From an uncultured Helcococcus sp. (GTDB taxonomy: Bacteria > Bacillota > Clostridia > Tissierellales > Peptoniphilaceae): a stretch of DNA of 64,000 nucleotides. The stretch lies in the NCBI GenBank assembly GCA_937926545.1, contig CALAZW010000067.1:1-64000 (forward strand), given 5' to 3'. Positions 38,126 through 48,413 of the stretch are shown one piece after another. Within the stretch, counting starts at the first letter, position 1. Every line of letters begins with the position of its first letter. The translations under genes and the position numbers were made by a program. The notes below the pieces were generated by a model that did not search any database, was not told the origin of the DNA, and saw only the letters and a list, made by a program, of their open reading frames with translations.

Positions 38126-39248
38126 AGTCAAAGAAATCTTTTATCTTGTCAAAGAAGTTCTTTCTTGGTTCCCTAACTTCCTTGCCTGAGATTTCTGAAA
38201 ATTCCTTTAATTTTTCCTTTTGTTCCTTGCTTAGATCCTTGGGAATTATAACCTTAACATCAAAGTATAAATCGCCTGGTCTCTTAGTCCTAACATCCTT
38301 TACCCCCTTGTTTTTAACCTTGAATCTGGTTGCTGGTTGAGTTCCTGCAGGTATGGTATAGTCCATGGTACCATCCAATAGGGGTATCTCAATTTCCTCG
38401 CCCAGACTGGCTGTAACAAAGCTTATGGGAAGTTCATAGTAGATGTCATTTCCACTTCTCTTAAAGATTTCATGTTCCTCTACTGTGACTATAATATAAA
38501 GGTCTCCTGATGGGCCGCCATTTTCTCCTTCATTTCCCTTACCTCTAATAGGTATTATGGAGCCATTGTCTATGCCTTCTGGTATCTTAACCTTTATCTT
38601 CATATTGTTCATAACCTGTCCCTTGCCGTGACAAGTTTCACATTTTTCCTTAATTATTTCTCCACTACCATTACATTCATCACAGGTTTCCACTGATGTA
38701 AATTGACCAAATGGAGTAGATCTTTGGTATTTTACCTGTCCGCTACCCTGACACTTGTGGCAGGTTTCCTTGGAGCTGCCATCCTTAACTCCACTTCCGG
38801 AACAGGACTTACAATTTTCTTTTCTTCTAAATTGAACTTCTTTTTCAACACCGAAAACAGCTTCCTTGAAACTTATATGAAGCCTAGTTTCAATATCCGT
38901 TCCCCTTCTAGGTCTATTGGGATCAGTTTTTTGATAACTTTGGCCTCCGCCAAATAAATCAGAGAAAAGGTCAGAGAAAATATCTCCCACGCCCCCTCCA
39001 AAACCTCCGCCTCCAAAGCCTGAATTAGGGTCAAAAGCCGCCTCGCCATACCTATCATACATGTCCCTTTTTTCCGGGTCTGAAAGAATGGAGTAGGCCT
39101 CATTTATTTCCTTTAATTTTTCTGATGCTTCATCATCATTGGGATTTAAATCCGGATGATATTTTTTCGCAAGTCTTCTATATTGTTTTTTCAATTCATC
39201 AGAAGTTATACTGGTATCTACTTCCAGCACTTCATATGGATTTCTCAT
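38124..39248 (-). CDS. dnaJ: Chaperone DnaJ (Hsp40)
   Basis: A 374-residue type I J-protein that stimulates DnaK ATPase. The J domain (1-68) has HPD, a Gly/Phe-rich region follows (about 75-105), then four CxxCxGxG zinc repeats (CKSCSGSG, CHKCQGSG, CDECNGSG, CETCHGKG) and the C-terminal substrate domains. It is separated from dnaK by a terminator and may have its own promoter. Confidence 0.98.
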   Translation of the reverse strand: MRNPYEVLEVDTSITSDELKKQYRRLAKKYHPDLNPNDDEASEKLKEINEAYSILSDPEKRDMYDRYGEAAFDPNSGFGGGGFGGGVGDIFSDLFSDLFGGGQSYQKTDPNRPRRGTDIETRLHISFKEAVFGVEKEVQFRRKENCKSCSGSGVKDGSSKETCHKCQGSGQVKYQRSTPFGQFTSVETCDECNGSGEIIKEKCETCHGKGQVMNNMKIKVKIPEGIDNGSIIPIRGKGNEGENGGPSGDLYIIVTVEEHEIFKRSGNDIYYELPISFVTASLGEEIEIPLLDGTMDYTIPAGTQPATRFKVKNKGVKDVRTKRPGDLYFDVKVIIPKDLSKEQKEKLKEFSEISGKEVREPRKNFFDKIKDFFD

Positions 39249-39277
39249 ACTTCACCGTCCTATTAATAATCTTTATT

Positions 39278-39306
39278 ATATTATAATTAAATCGGAATAA
39301 TTGCAA
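39278..39306 (-). promoter_or_regulatory. Possible promoter of dnaJ
   Basis: Minus strand TTGCAA (39301-39306) with AT-rich TATAAT/TAATAT candidates at 15, 17 and 20 bases; spacing is ambiguous. No CIRCE here. Confidence 0.35.
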
Positions 39307-39308
39307 AT

Positions 39309-39332
39309 AAAAAGGAGGATATCCTCCCTTTT
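39309..39332 (-). terminator. Terminator between dnaK and dnaJ
   Basis: A 12-bp near-perfect stem (AAAAGGGAGGATA-type arms, centre TATA) followed by TTTTTATTT on the minus strand, about 12 bases after the dnaK stop. Confidence 0.82.
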
Positions 39333-39343
39333 ATCACATTATA

Positions 39344-41179
39344 TTACTTTTCTTCGTCTTCATCATCGATTACTTCGTAATCAGCATCTACCACATCGTC
39401 ATCTGCTTGAGCATCTGCACCTGGTTGACCTTGGGCTTCAGGTCCTGCTTGAGCATATAATTTTTCACTCATCTTATTTAATTCAGCTGTCAAGTCTTCG
39501 ATCTTAGCTTGGATTTCTTCCACATTTTCAGAATCCAATACTTTTTTCAATTCTTCATTTTTAGCTTCAATTGCCTTCTTTTCATCATCTGAAATCTTAT
39601 CTCCCAAGTCAGCAAGAGTCTTTTCAACTTGGTAGGCTATTGATTCACCTTGGTTTTTAGTTTCTATTAATTCTTTTTTCTTCTTGTCTTCTTCTGCAAA
39701 CTTTTCAGCTTCTTGAACTCTCTTTTCAATTTCATCATCACTTAAGTTGGTTGATGCTGTAATTGTAATCTTTTGTTCCTTACCTGTTCCCAAGTCCTTA
39801 GCTGAAACATTTACTATACCATTTGCGTCTATGTCAAAGGTTACTTCAATTTGTGGAACTCCTCTTGGAGCTGTTGGGATTCCTGATAATTGGAATCTTC
39901 CTAAGGTTGTATTGTCTACAGCCATTTGTCTTTCACCTTGTAGTACATGTATATCTACAGCTGTTTGTCCATCTGCTGCTGTTGTAAATATTTGTGATTT
40001 CTTAGTTGGTATAGTTGTATTTCTTTCTATTAAAACAGTGTTTACTCCACCTAGTGTTTCAAGTCCCAATGATAAAGGAGTAACGTCTAATAATAATAAA
40101 TCCTTAACTTCTCCAGATAATACTCCCCCTTGAATAGCTGCTCCCAAGGAAACAGATTCATCTGGGTTAATATCCTTTTGAGGATCCTTGCCTATTAAAC
40201 TCTTAACAGCTTCTTGAACTGCTGGAATTCTTGTTGAACCACCAACCAATAATACCTTGTCTATTTCAGAATTTTGAAGACCTGCATCCTTTAAGGCTGA
40301 CCTTACTGGTTCCATAGTTTCTTCTACTAAATCTCTAGTTAATTCTTCAAACTTAGATCTGCTAATGTCCATATTCAAGTGAACTGGTACTCCATTAACG
40401 GCTGTGATAAATGGTAGGTTCACATTTGTTGACATGGTTGTTGACAATTCCTTCTTAGCCTTTTCAGCTGCATCCTTTAATCTTTGTAGGGATGTTGGAT
40501 CTGCCTTTAAGTCAACTCCTTGTTCCTTCTTAAATTCTTGAGCCATATAGTCCATTAATTTATCATCAAAGTCATCTCCACCTAGCTTGTTGTTACCTCT
40601 AGTTGATAATACTTCAAATACTCCATCTCCTACTTCCAGGATGGAAACGTCAAAGGTACCACCACCCAAGTCAAATACCATGATCTTATGTTGGTCTGTT
40701 TCCTTGTCCATACCATAGGATAAGGCCGCTGCCGTTGGCTCGTTTATGATTCTTTTTACATCCAAGCCTGCAATTTTTCCAGCGTCCTTGGTAGCTTGTC
40801 TTTGGGCATCTGTAAAGTAGGCAGGTACTGTAATAACTGCTTCTGTAACAGCTTCTCCCAAGTAAGCTTCTGTATCAGCCTTTAATTTTTGTAAAATCAT
40901 AGCTGAAATTTCTTCTGGTGAGTAGTCCTTACCATCTATAGTTACCTTGAAATCCCTACCCATTTCTCTTTTTATTGAAGAGATTGTTCTTTCTGGGTTC
41001 ATAATAGCTTGTCTTTTAGCTGTTTCCCCAATTAGTCTTTCTCCATCTTTTGTAAATGCTACAACTGATGGTGTAGTTCTATTACCTTCTGCGTTAGGAA
41101 TTATTGTGGCTTGTCCACCTTCCATTACTGCAACTGCTGAGTTTGTTGTACCTAAGTCAATACCTATAATTTTTCCCAT
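39344..41179 (-). CDS. dnaK: Chaperone DnaK (Hsp70)
   Basis: A 611-residue Hsp70. The nucleotide domain begins [18 protein letters not shown] and contains [12 protein letters not shown] and the [14 protein letters not shown] signature. The substrate-binding domain and helical lid follow, and the acidic C-terminus ends in EDEEK. It is preceded by grpE (13-base gap) and belongs to the HrcA-controlled hrcA-grpE-dnaK transcript. Confidence 0.99.
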   Translation of the reverse strand: MGKIIGIDLGTTNSAVAVMEGGQATIIPNAEGNRTTPSVVAFTKDGERLIGETAKRQAIMNPERTISSIKREMGRDFKVTIDGKDYSPEEISAMILQKLKADTEAYLGEAVTEAVITVPAYFTDAQRQATKDAGKIAGLDVKRIINEPTAAALSYGMDKETDQHKIMVFDLGGGTFDVSILEVGDGVFEVLSTRGNNKLGGDDFDDKLMDYMAQEFKKEQGVDLKADPTSLQRLKDAAEKAKKELSTTMSTNVNLPFITAVNGVPVHLNMDISRSKFEELTRDLVEETMEPVRSALKDAGLQNSEIDKVLLVGGSTRIPAVQEAVKSLIGKDPQKDINPDESVSLGAAIQGGVLSGEVKDLLLLDVTPLSLGLETLGGVNTVLIERNTTIPTKKSQIFTTAADGQTAVDIHVLQGERQMAVDNTTLGRFQLSGIPTAPRGVPQIEVTFDIDANGIVNVSAKDLGTGKEQKITITASTNLSDDEIEKRVQEAEKFAEEDKKKKELIETKNQGESIAYQVEKTLADLGDKISDDEKKAIEAKNEELKKVLDSENVEEIQAKIEDLTAELNKMSEKLYAQAGPEAQGQPGADAQADDDVVDADYEVIDDEDEEK

Positions 41180-41192
41180 AATTTACTCCTCC

Positions 41193-41717
41193 TTATTTGG
41201 CAACCTTTACCATTGCCGGTCTAATCACTTTTTCATCTATCATATAACCTTTTTGAAATGTCTCAATCACATGTTCTGATTCAACTTCATCGTTTTCTTC
41301 AATAAATACTGCATGATGGAAGTTAGGATCAAACTTAGCCCCATCAGATTCAATTTCCTTAAGTCCTTCATTTTCAAGCACTTGTAAAAACTCATCTCTG
41401 ATTAAAACTATGCCTGCCACAAATGAATCTTCTTCATCTGCATTGGCCAAGGCCCTATCCATATTGTCCACAACTGATAACAACTTTAGTATCAAGCCTT
41501 CATTGGCATACTTGTGGATATTTGATTTTTCTTTTTCTGTCCTATTTTTATAGTTAATAAAATCCGCTTGAAGTCTGGCTAAAGATTCTTTTAAGGAAGC
41601 TTCATTTTCGCTATCAGCCTTAGGCTCTTCCTTTATTTCCTCTTCGATCTCTTCTACTTGGTCAACAACTTCAGCTTCAATCTCTTCCAGGTCCTGTTCT
41701 TTTTTCTTGTCAGTCAT
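41193..41717 (-). CDS. grpE: Nucleotide exchange factor GrpE
   Basis: A 174-residue DnaK exchange factor. An acidic N-terminus (to about 50) precedes the long dimerising helix and the conserved NLRLVDNMDRA-like part (KLLSVVDNMDRALAN) and ends in a beta domain with GYMIDEKVIRPAMVKVAK. It lies between hrcA and dnaK. Confidence 0.97.
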   Translation of the reverse strand: MTDKKKEQDLEEIEAEVVDQVEEIEEEIKEEPKADSENEASLKESLARLQADFINYKNRTEKEKSNIHKYANEGLILKLLSVVDNMDRALANADEEDSFVAGIVLIRDEFLQVLENEGLKEIESDGAKFDPNFHHAVFIEENDEVESEHVIETFQKGYMIDEKVIRPAMVKVAK

Positions 41718-41729
41718 TTTTTCACTTCC

Positions 41730-42752
41730 TTATACATTTCTATTGATATTGCCATTTATATACTTGGTAACAATGGCCAAATCAGATATTACTTTTTCAT
41801 AATCCATCCTATTGGGTCCTATTACTCCAATCTTTCCCTTAAGGCCTTCCATATTCCTATAGGTCGCTGTAATAATTGAGTGTTGGGCCAAGTCCTTGAT
41901 GCCTATCTCCTCGCCTATATAAATCTGTAGGTCTGTTTCCATATTGGATGCCAATAGCTCCTTTAGAGGATTTTCATCTTTCAAATACCTAATGAGTTCT
42001 TGGTTTTCTTCTAATGTTACATCATTGAAGATATAGAGATTACCCAGGCCTTCATAAATAACCTTGGCCTCTAAACCATCCCTGCTAGTCCTTTCGATTA
42101 TGGGGATTATCTCATGTAAAACTTCATGTTGAGCCGCCAATATCTTATACATATCTGTATGGACTATATCAATAATGTCTTCCAATCTCATGTCTACTAG
42201 GGTGCTCTTTAAGACCCTGTTTACTATGTCAATTTTTTCAAAACTAGTAGGTATCTTTAACCTAACCACATCATTCTTAACTGCTTTTGAATTATAGATA
42301 TAGTTGATCACCAAGTCTCTAGGTGTTAGATAAACCACATCTATGTGTTTCAAATAGACATCTGCCATTCCGGGCACCAGTCCTACAGCCGTATAATTGG
42401 TTATGGCTGAGAGCATGGTGGTTGCATTGGAAATAATGTTTTCAAATTCATTGGATTCTTCTATCCTTCTCATATCAAATAATTCAGGAACCTTCTTCCT
42501 AAAGGGTATTTGATCTGCCAAAAGGGCATTTACATAAAGCCTATAGGCCCTATTTGAAGGAATTCTTCCAGATGAACTGTGCACCTTTTCCAAGTAACCT
42601 AATTCTTCCAAGTCACTCATCTCATTTCGAATGGTTGCAGCACTGACGCCTATTTGTTCATCCTTGGACAAGGTCCTAGAACCAACCGGCTCTGCAGATT
42701 CTATATATGATTTAATTATCGAATTTAGTATCTTTAGTTTACGTTCGTCCAT
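41730..42752 (-). CDS. hrcA: Heat-inducible transcription repressor HrcA
   Basis: A 340-residue repressor that binds CIRCE and is kept active by GroEL. The N-terminal winged helix carries VSAATIRNEMSDLEELGYL, and the following HSSSGRIPSNRAYR segment is characteristic. Its own gene has a perfect CIRCE, so it is autoregulated, and it should also control groESL at 7126 in this window. Confidence 0.98.
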   Translation of the reverse strand: MDERKLKILNSIIKSYIESAEPVGSRTLSKDEQIGVSAATIRNEMSDLEELGYLEKVHSSSGRIPSNRAYRLYVNALLADQIPFRKKVPELFDMRRIEESNEFENIISNATTMLSAITNYTAVGLVPGMADVYLKHIDVVYLTPRDLVINYIYNSKAVKNDVVRLKIPTSFEKIDIVNRVLKSTLVDMRLEDIIDIVHTDMYKILAAQHEVLHEIIPIIERTSRDGLEAKVIYEGLGNLYIFNDVTLEENQELIRYLKDENPLKELLASNMETDLQIYIGEEIGIKDLAQHSIITATYRNMEGLKGKIGVIGPNRMDYEKVISDLAIVTKYINGNINRNV

Positions 42753-42770
42753 GCTTGCTCCCTTCTCGTG

Positions 42771-42797
42771 TTAGCACTCTATCCCTTTGAGTGCTAA
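42771..42797 (-). promoter_or_regulatory. CIRCE operator upstream of hrcA
   Basis: Perfect TTAGCACTC-N9-GAGTGCTAA inverted repeat between the promoter and hrcA. Confidence 0.97.
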
Positions 42798-42801
42798 CTA
42801 T

Positions 42802-42830
42802 ATAATATAGGACTTTTACTATCTTGTCAA
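42802..42830 (-). promoter_or_regulatory. Sigma-A promoter of hrcA-grpE-dnaK
   Basis: Minus strand TTGACA (42825-42830), 17 bases, TATTAT (42802-42807), followed directly by CIRCE. Confidence 0.9.
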
Positions 42831-42836
42831 GAACTT

Positions 42837-43970
42837 TTAAATAATATCTACAAAGAAGGTATTACTCACATCTATTCCATAGTCAGTAAAGCTTAAACGA
42901 CCATTTTCTATCTTGATAGTCCTGTAGGCCAGGTGCCTATCTAGCACATCCTTATATTTCCCATAAAAGTCTATTTTGAATCTTTTTTCCAACTGATCAA
43001 TGGAAAAGCCCTCTGTTTTTCTCATGTTCATGATGATATATTCCTTCTCCCTTTCTTCCAGGCTCAAATCTTCTACCAGGGCCAAGGGTTTCTTTCCCAG
43101 GGCCAGATCAGCATGATAGTCCTTTAGCTTTCTATGGTTGGAAAATCTTTTTAGTCCCAGGTTGGATGAAGAGCCCAAGCCCAGGCCCAAATAGTCCTTT
43201 AGCTCCCAGTACTTTTTATTGTGAACAGATTCATAGCCTTTCTTGGCAAAATTTGAAATCTCATACCTATCAAAGCCATTGATGGCCAGGAAAAATACTG
43301 CTTCATGATACATCTGCCTTTCCAAGTCATCATCGAAAAGTGAGATCTTGCCAGAGTTTAGCCAGTGATCAAACATGGTCTTTTCCTCCAAGATCAAGGA
43401 GTAGTAGGATATGTGATTAATATCAAGGCCTATAATCTTTTCCAAATCTTCTCTTAGGACAGCCATATCCTGCTTGGGATTGGCCATCATCATATCTATA
43501 CTAATGTTTTTGGCCCCATTCTTTCTTAAAAGTTCTATGTCCTTCTTAACTATTTCATAGGAATGTCTCCTGCCCAGGATTTTTAAGATTTCCTGATCAA
43601 AGGTTTGAACTCCCAGGGAAAACCTATTAATCCCTGCCTCCAAATAGGTCCTTACCTTCTTGTCAGTAAGGGTATCTGGATTCATTTCTATACTGATTTC
43701 AGCTCCTTCTTCCAGCTGGAAGTTTTCTTTTATGGCCTTCATTATCCTTCTAATATGGTCGGCCTTAATATAGGAAGGGGTTCCTCCCCCTATAAATATA
43801 CTGTCCAAGCTATAGTCCTCTCCTTCATAAAGACTGATTTCCTTTAAAAGGGAATCTATATAATCATCTATCATAAAATCCACATTGGAATAGGTTAAAA
43901 AGTCACAGTAGTTACACTTGTAGGGACAAAAGGGTATATGGACATATAGGCCTATACTTTCATTTTTCAT
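42837..43970 (-). CDS. hemW: Radical SAM heme chaperone HemW
   Basis: A 377-residue HemN-related radical-SAM protein. The cluster motif CPYKCNYCDF (CxxxCxxC) is near residue 15, followed by FIGGGTPSYI. The C-terminal HemW domain is present (EISNFAKKGYESVHNKKYW, about 240-258). It lacks the N-terminal extension of true oxygen-independent coproporphyrinogen oxidase. It usually stands right after lepA; here an unusual gene is inserted between them. Confidence 0.94.
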   Translation of the reverse strand: MKNESIGLYVHIPFCPYKCNYCDFLTYSNVDFMIDDYIDSLLKEISLYEGEDYSLDSIFIGGGTPSYIKADHIRRIMKAIKENFQLEEGAEISIEMNPDTLTDKKVRTYLEAGINRFSLGVQTFDQEILKILGRRHSYEIVKKDIELLRKNGAKNISIDMMMANPKQDMAVLREDLEKIIGLDINHISYYSLILEEKTMFDHWLNSGKISLFDDDLERQMYHEAVFFLAINGFDRYEISNFAKKGYESVHNKKYWELKDYLGLGLGSSSNLGLKRFSNHRKLKDYHADLALGKKPLALVEDLSLEEREKEYIIMNMRKTEGFSIDQLEKRFKIDFYGKYKDVLDRHLAYRTIKIENGRLSFTDYGIDVSNTFFVDII

Positions 43971-43986
43971 AATTTCTCCTTTAAAA

Positions 43987-44012
43987 AAACTGTTTAATAA
44001 ATTAAACAGTTT
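43987..44012 (-). terminator. Terminator after the SixA/CHAD-like gene
   Basis: AAACTGTTTAAT / ATTAAACAGTTT perfect hairpin with a 2-base loop, then T residues on the minus strand. Confidence 0.82.
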
Positions 44013-44020
44013 AGTCTTTT

Positions 44021-45325
44021 CTAATTTTCTTTTATCTTCTTTAATACATCCTTGATAATAGCCTCTTCCTTGTCAATATATAGGTCAATGTCATCCTTGG
44101 CCTTAATATCGTCCCAAAGGTCTTCTCTAAGATATTTAATCTTATACATCTTATTATAAAGCAGCCTAAAATCATCATCATTTTTTATGGCCAACCTATA
44201 AAAATCATCATCTACTGCTGAGTTGGTCAGTAGGGATAGTTCATAGGTAAAGATATATTTTTCATTTATGGACTTAATCTCCCATAGGTCATCCAGGTCC
44301 ATATCCTCTAGATCGCCTATATTTTCTTCCACATAGGTCCTAAGTTCAGCTAACTTCTCATCTAAGACTTCTTGAAACTCCCTACAGGTGAAGGCTTCTT
44401 CCCTGTCATCATTGTTGATAGATCTTAGGGTGTTTTTCAGGATACTATTGAAAAGCTTACGGCCATCATAGGATACAAAATACTTTTTAAGTATATGTTC
44501 TTCCCTATATTTTATCTTTACAACTTCATCATAGATTTGATTTTCTCCCATGCCCAAGGCTTCTAGGGATATGACAAGTAGATCCAACATTCTCACATTG
44601 GTTAACTGGTCATTTATTATCTCTATTCTCTCCTTGATCTTTCTAAAGTACTTTTGATTTAAGCAGGGTTCCAAAATATCTATAAGATTGATGAACCTTC
44701 TATTTTCACTTCTAAGCTTATAAATATTTGAAGTATTGGTTATATCATCAATAACCCTATACCTGTTATTGATAAGTTCCTGGTAGTTGGATAAAAGCAA
44801 CATGGCAAACCATCTGTCCATGCTCTCATCTGAACACTTGTCAAACTTGGCCACTTCTATGGAGTGGTTTTCCTTCCACACTCCTAAAAGATGGGCATAG
44901 CCCTCTTCCTTGTCCAAGGTTATATAGGCTGACTCCATGGGCCTTAATTTAATCTCAGCCCCGGTCAACTTCTCAATCCACTGTCCAATAGTCGGCTCCT
45001 GGTCGACTATTAGGACAACTTCTTCTGATGTATTATGGATTTGCCTAAGAAACTTCTCATAATTTCCCTCATTGAGGAAGTTATAGCTTTTTTCTCCAGC
45101 CACATTTATATTTTCTTTTAAATACTTGACATTTTTTCTAGCCTTATCAGTTCCTGATGACCAAATTACAATATCTTGTACCCTATCCAACATTAGGGAT
45201 AGGTCGTAGATCTGTCTACTTTTCTTTTGAGCATTTAAGTCTAGGGAATTGTATAAATTATCCTCAATTTCCTTTTCGTCTTCTATTGAATCTAAGTCAC
45301 CGTACCTGTAAAAAACTATATCCAT
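44021..45325 (-). CDS. Degenerate SixA-like histidine phosphatase domain fused to a CHAD-like domain
   Basis: A 434-residue protein with no clear single-family match. Residues 1-140 follow the phosphohistidine phosphatase (SixA) plan, but RHG is Arg7-Tyr8-Gly9 and the second catalytic histidine of the GHEP motif is Gln109 (VDQEPT). Residues about 175-430 look like an alpha-helical CHAD domain: IYKLRSENRRF (201-211) and LTNVRMLDLL (241-250) match its first conserved block, and LYNKMYKIKYLR (389-400) the second, with the histidines replaced by Tyr202 and Tyr390. Basic residues for polyphosphate binding are partly kept. It sits between lepA and hemW. Binding rather than catalysis is inferred; CHAD assignment is tentative. 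Confidence 0.6.
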   Translation of the reverse strand: MDIVFYRYGDLDSIEDEKEIEDNLYNSLDLNAQKKSRQIYDLSLMLDRVQDIVIWSSGTDKARKNVKYLKENINVAGEKSYNFLNEGNYEKFLRQIHNTSEEVVLIVDQEPTIGQWIEKLTGAEIKLRPMESAYITLDKEEGYAHLLGVWKENHSIEVAKFDKCSDESMDRWFAMLLLSNYQELINNRYRVIDDITNTSNIYKLRSENRRFINLIDILEPCLNQKYFRKIKERIEIINDQLTNVRMLDLLVISLEALGMGENQIYDEVVKIKYREEHILKKYFVSYDGRKLFNSILKNTLRSINNDDREEAFTCREFQEVLDEKLAELRTYVEENIGDLEDMDLDDLWEIKSINEKYIFTYELSLLTNSAVDDDFYRLAIKNDDDFRLLYNKMYKIKYLREDLWDDIKAKDDIDLYIDKEEAIIKDVLKKIKEN

Positions 45326-45334
45326 AATTACCTC

Positions 45335-47146
45335 TTAATTCTCTTCGTCATATTTTAACACTGATAAGAAGGCCTCTTGAGGAACCTGAACTGTTCCTAT
45401 AGATCTCATTCTCTTCTTTCCTTCTTTTTGTTTTTCTAATAATTTTTTCTTTCTGGAAATGTCCCCACCATAACACTTGGCTAGAACGTCCTTTCTCAAG
45501 GCCCTAACACTTTCCCTGGCAATTACCTTGGAACCTATGGTGGCCTGAACTGGAATCATAAACTGATGTCTTGGTATTTCATCCTTTAACTTGTTGGCAA
45601 TCTTTCTGCCCCTATCATAGGCCTTGTCCCTATGAACTATGGTTGATAGGGCATCTACCAACTCTCCATTTAAGAGGATGTCTAATCTTACCAAGTCAGA
45701 TTTTTGATAGCCCTTGTATTCATAGTCAAAAGAAGCATAGCCTCTAGTCTTTGACTTTAGAGCATCAAAAAAGTCATAGATTACTTCGTTAAGAGGTAGG
45801 ATGTATTTGATGGTAACCCTATTCTTATCCAGGTAAACCATGTTTTCATAAATTCCCCTTCTCTCCTGGCATAACTCCATGATAGGTCCTATATAGTCCT
45901 TAGGAGTCATAATTGAAGCTTCTACTATAGGTTCTTCTATATATTCTATAGTGGTTTCTTCTGGGAAATCTGTTGGGTTTTGGATTTGTAGTTCACTGCC
46001 ATCCTTAAGCTTAACCCTGTAGATTACAGAAGGTGCAGTTGCTATAATATCCAGGTTAAATTCCCTGTCCAATCTTTCTTGGATGATTTCCATGTGTAAA
46101 AGTCCTAAGAAACCACATCTAAATCCAAAGCCTAGGGCAACTGATGATTCTGGTTCAAAAACTAGAGAAGCATCATTTACCTGAAGTTTTTCCAAGGCCT
46201 CCCTAATACTGTTGTAGGATTCACCTTCAGCAGGATAAAGACCTGAGTAAACCATAGGAACAACCTTTTTATAGCCTTCCAAGGCCTCTTCAGCAGGGTC
46301 TTCATTGTCAGTTATAGTATCACCAACTCTCGCTTCCTTGATATTTTTAATGGAGGCTACCACATAGCCAACATCTCCAGCACTTATTTGGTCTGTTGGA
46401 GTCTTGGTCCTAACCGAGTAACCAACTTCATTTACTTCAAAAACAGAGCCTGTAGACATCATCTTTATTTCCATGCCTGGCTTAATGGCTCCATCCATAA
46501 CCCTCACCAACATGACAACCCCTGTATAGGAATCGTAGTAGGAGTCAAAGATCATGGCCTTTAATTTGCCATTTTCATCGCCTTCTGGCGCTGGTATTTC
46601 CTTTACTATGGCCTCTAAAACATCTTCTATGTTCAAGCCTTCCTTGGCTGAAATACAAGGTGTATTTTCAGTGTCAAAGGCTAATATTTCTTCTATTTCT
46701 TCCTTTACTTCATCAATTCTAGCTGATGGTAAATCAATCTTGTTAATAACTGGAACTATCTCTAGGCTTTGGTCCATAGCCAAGTATGTATTAGCTAGGG
46801 TTTGGGCTTCTACTCCCTGGGTAGCATCCACTATAAGTAAGGCTCCCTCACAGGCTGCAAGAGATCTGGATACCTCGTAGTTAAAGTCCACATGACCTGG
46901 TGTGTCTATTAGGTTTAGCATGTATCTTTCCCCATCCTTGGCATCGTAAAAAATCTTTATAGCCTTTAATTTAATAGTAATTCCTCTTTCCTTTTCCAAT
47001 TCCATGGAATCCAGTAGTCTATCTTCCATTTCCCTTTTGGTTAAACTACCTGTCTTTTCAATAAGCCTATCTGCCAAGGTTGACTTTCCATGGTCAATAT
47101 GGGCAATTATGGAAAAATTCCTAATATTCTCTTTCTTTATTTTCAT
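45335..47146 (-). CDS. lepA: Elongation factor 4 (LepA)
   Basis: A 603-residue translational GTPase that remodels stalled or misassembled ribosomes. G1 [11 protein letters not shown]3 DTPGHVDF and G4 NKIDLP are seen, and the LepA-specific C-terminal domain with [14 protein letters not shown]. An ATG at 47161 overlaps the upstream stop but lacks a ribosome binding site; the ATG at 47146 has GGAGG 4 bases upstream and gives the usual [18 protein letters not shown]. Confidence 0.98.
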   Translation of the reverse strand: MKIKKENIRNFSIIAHIDHGKSTLADRLIEKTGSLTKREMEDRLLDSMELEKERGITIKLKAIKIFYDAKDGERYMLNLIDTPGHVDFNYEVSRSLAACEGALLIVDATQGVEAQTLANTYLAMDQSLEIVPVINKIDLPSARIDEVKEEIEEILAFDTENTPCISAKEGLNIEDVLEAIVKEIPAPEGDENGKLKAMIFDSYYDSYTGVVMLVRVMDGAIKPGMEIKMMSTGSVFEVNEVGYSVRTKTPTDQISAGDVGYVVASIKNIKEARVGDTITDNEDPAEEALEGYKKVVPMVYSGLYPAEGESYNSIREALEKLQVNDASLVFEPESSVALGFGFRCGFLGLLHMEIIQERLDREFNLDIIATAPSVIYRVKLKDGSELQIQNPTDFPEETTIEYIEEPIVEASIMTPKDYIGPIMELCQERRGIYENMVYLDKNRVTIKYILPLNEVIYDFFDALKSKTRGYASFDYEYKGYQKSDLVRLDILLNGELVDALSTIVHRDKAYDRGRKIANKLKDEIPRHQFMIPVQATIGSKVIARESVRALRKDVLAKCYGGDISRKKKLLEKQKEGKKRMRSIGTVQVPQEAFLSVLKYDEEN

Positions 47147-47157
47147 TGATCCTCCAT

Positions 47158-47712
47158 TCATTTTGAAAAAATACTCTTTCTAAGAACTCGCCCCCTGACC
47201 TGGTCCACATCTATTGTTCCATAAAACCTGGAATCTATAGATCCAAAACTCTCCCTATTATCACCCAGCACAAAAAGGTGGTTCTTGTCAATATACCACT
47301 TGTTTTGATTGTAGGTATGGGTAAAGTCCTCGTCCAAGTAGTCTTCTTCCAGGACCTGACCATTGACATAAACCCTTCCGTCATAGATTTCTACGACTTC
47401 ACCTGGTTTGGCGATTATTCTCTTTATATAGTATTCTTCATCCCTTCCCTTAAAAATAATTATATCCCTATGTCTTAAATCTTCTGCATCTAGCCTAAGC
47501 TTGCTAATCAAGACCCTGTCTCCATCTCCATAGAGGGGTTGCATGGACTGACCGCTTACAGTTAGGATGCTAAAAAATAAATTATTTACAATTAAAAATA
47601 GAATTAAGCCTGAAAAGACTACTATAGCACAATTTAAGATAAATTTATTAAAACGTGCTAGTTTTTTTTGCCTTCTCATTTGTCTCTTTAATTCTATTCT
47701 ATCATCAATCAT
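47158..47712 (-). CDS. lepB: Signal peptidase I (second of two tandem copies)
   Basis: A 184-residue membrane protease that removes signal peptides. One membrane helix (about 24-50), catalytic Ser56 in SGQSM and Lys97 in YIKRI, and the [13 protein letters not shown] box are present. It directly follows another signal peptidase gene (5-base gap), and lepA begins just after it. The two copies differ widely, so they are likely specialised paralogues. Confidence 0.95.
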   Translation of the reverse strand: MIDDRIELKRQMRRQKKLARFNKFILNCAIVVFSGLILFLIVNNLFFSILTVSGQSMQPLYGDGDRVLISKLRLDAEDLRHRDIIIFKGRDEEYYIKRIIAKPGEVVEIYDGRVYVNGQVLEEDYLDEDFTHTYNQNKWYIDKNHLFVLGDNRESFGSIDSRFYGTIDVDQVRGRVLRKSIFSK

Positions 47713-47717
47713 TTTAT

Positions 47718-48266
47718 TTAATAAAGTCCTCCAAAGGCCTGACCAAATGGATAAAACCTAAATACTGCCTTGCCGATTATCCTATCCACCTTGACTGGTC
47801 CAAAATCTCTTGAATCCTTGCTCTTACCTGGCAACCTATTGTCGCCCATTAAAAAGTACTCATCTGCGTCCAACTTCCATTCAAATCCCACAATATTTTC
47901 AGTGTAATCAGTATTTATATAATCTTCTTCAAATAATTCTCCGTTTATATATACCCCGCCATCAATAACTTGAACAACTTCTCCGGGCATACCCACTATT
48001 CTTTTTACATAGTCATCATGTTCATCATACTTCATTATAACTATATCACCTCTTTTGAGTTCCTTAAACTTTAGGCTGATCTTGCTGACTATCAACCTGT
48101 CATTGTCATGAAGGGTTTCCTCCATGGAACTTCCTGATACCTTGGTGGGTTCAAAAACATAATTCTTTATTAAAAGGGATAAAATCACGGCAAAGATAAA
48201 AGCCTTTACCCAATCCATGGCCCCCATTTCAATCTCATCTTTTTTTGTATTTTTATTTTCTTCCAT
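47718..48266 (-). CDS. lepB: Signal peptidase I (first of two tandem copies)
   Basis: A 182-residue signal peptidase with one N-terminal membrane helix (about 20-40), catalytic Ser47 in SGSSM and Lys88 in YVKRI, and the GDNRLPGKSKDSR box. Its membrane-facing segment differs from the neighbouring copy, and both catalytic residues are intact in each. It starts the operon with a candidate extended -10 promoter. Confidence 0.95.
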   Translation of the reverse strand: MEENKNTKKDEIEMGAMDWVKAFIFAVILSLLIKNYVFEPTKVSGSSMEETLHDNDRLIVSKISLKFKELKRGDIVIMKYDEHDDYVKRIVGMPGEVVQVIDGGVYINGELFEEDYINTDYTENIVGFEWKLDADEYFLMGDNRLPGKSKDSRDFGPVKVDRIIGKAVFRFYPFGQAFGGLY

Positions 48267-48295
48267 CTCAAACTCCTATACTTATTATCTGTACT

Positions 48296-48304
48296 ATTAT
48301 ATCA
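48296..48304 (-). promoter_or_regulatory. Extended -10 promoter of the signal peptidase-lepA operon
   Basis: Minus strand TGATATAAT; -35 candidates are weak. Confidence 0.55.
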
Positions 48305-48337
48305 TAATTAATTTTATTAATAAATGATTATCAAGTC

Positions 48338-48366
48338 TTGATTTTATGACTTAAAGATGATACAAT
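48338..48366 (+). promoter_or_regulatory. Promoter of rpsT
   Basis: TTGATT (48338-48343), 17 bases, TACAAT (48361-48366), with GAGGAGG before the ATG. Confidence 0.8.
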
Positions 48367-48413
48367 TACTGTTGTTATTAATTCAATTAGACAATACTTG
48401 AGGAGGTGAAGAT

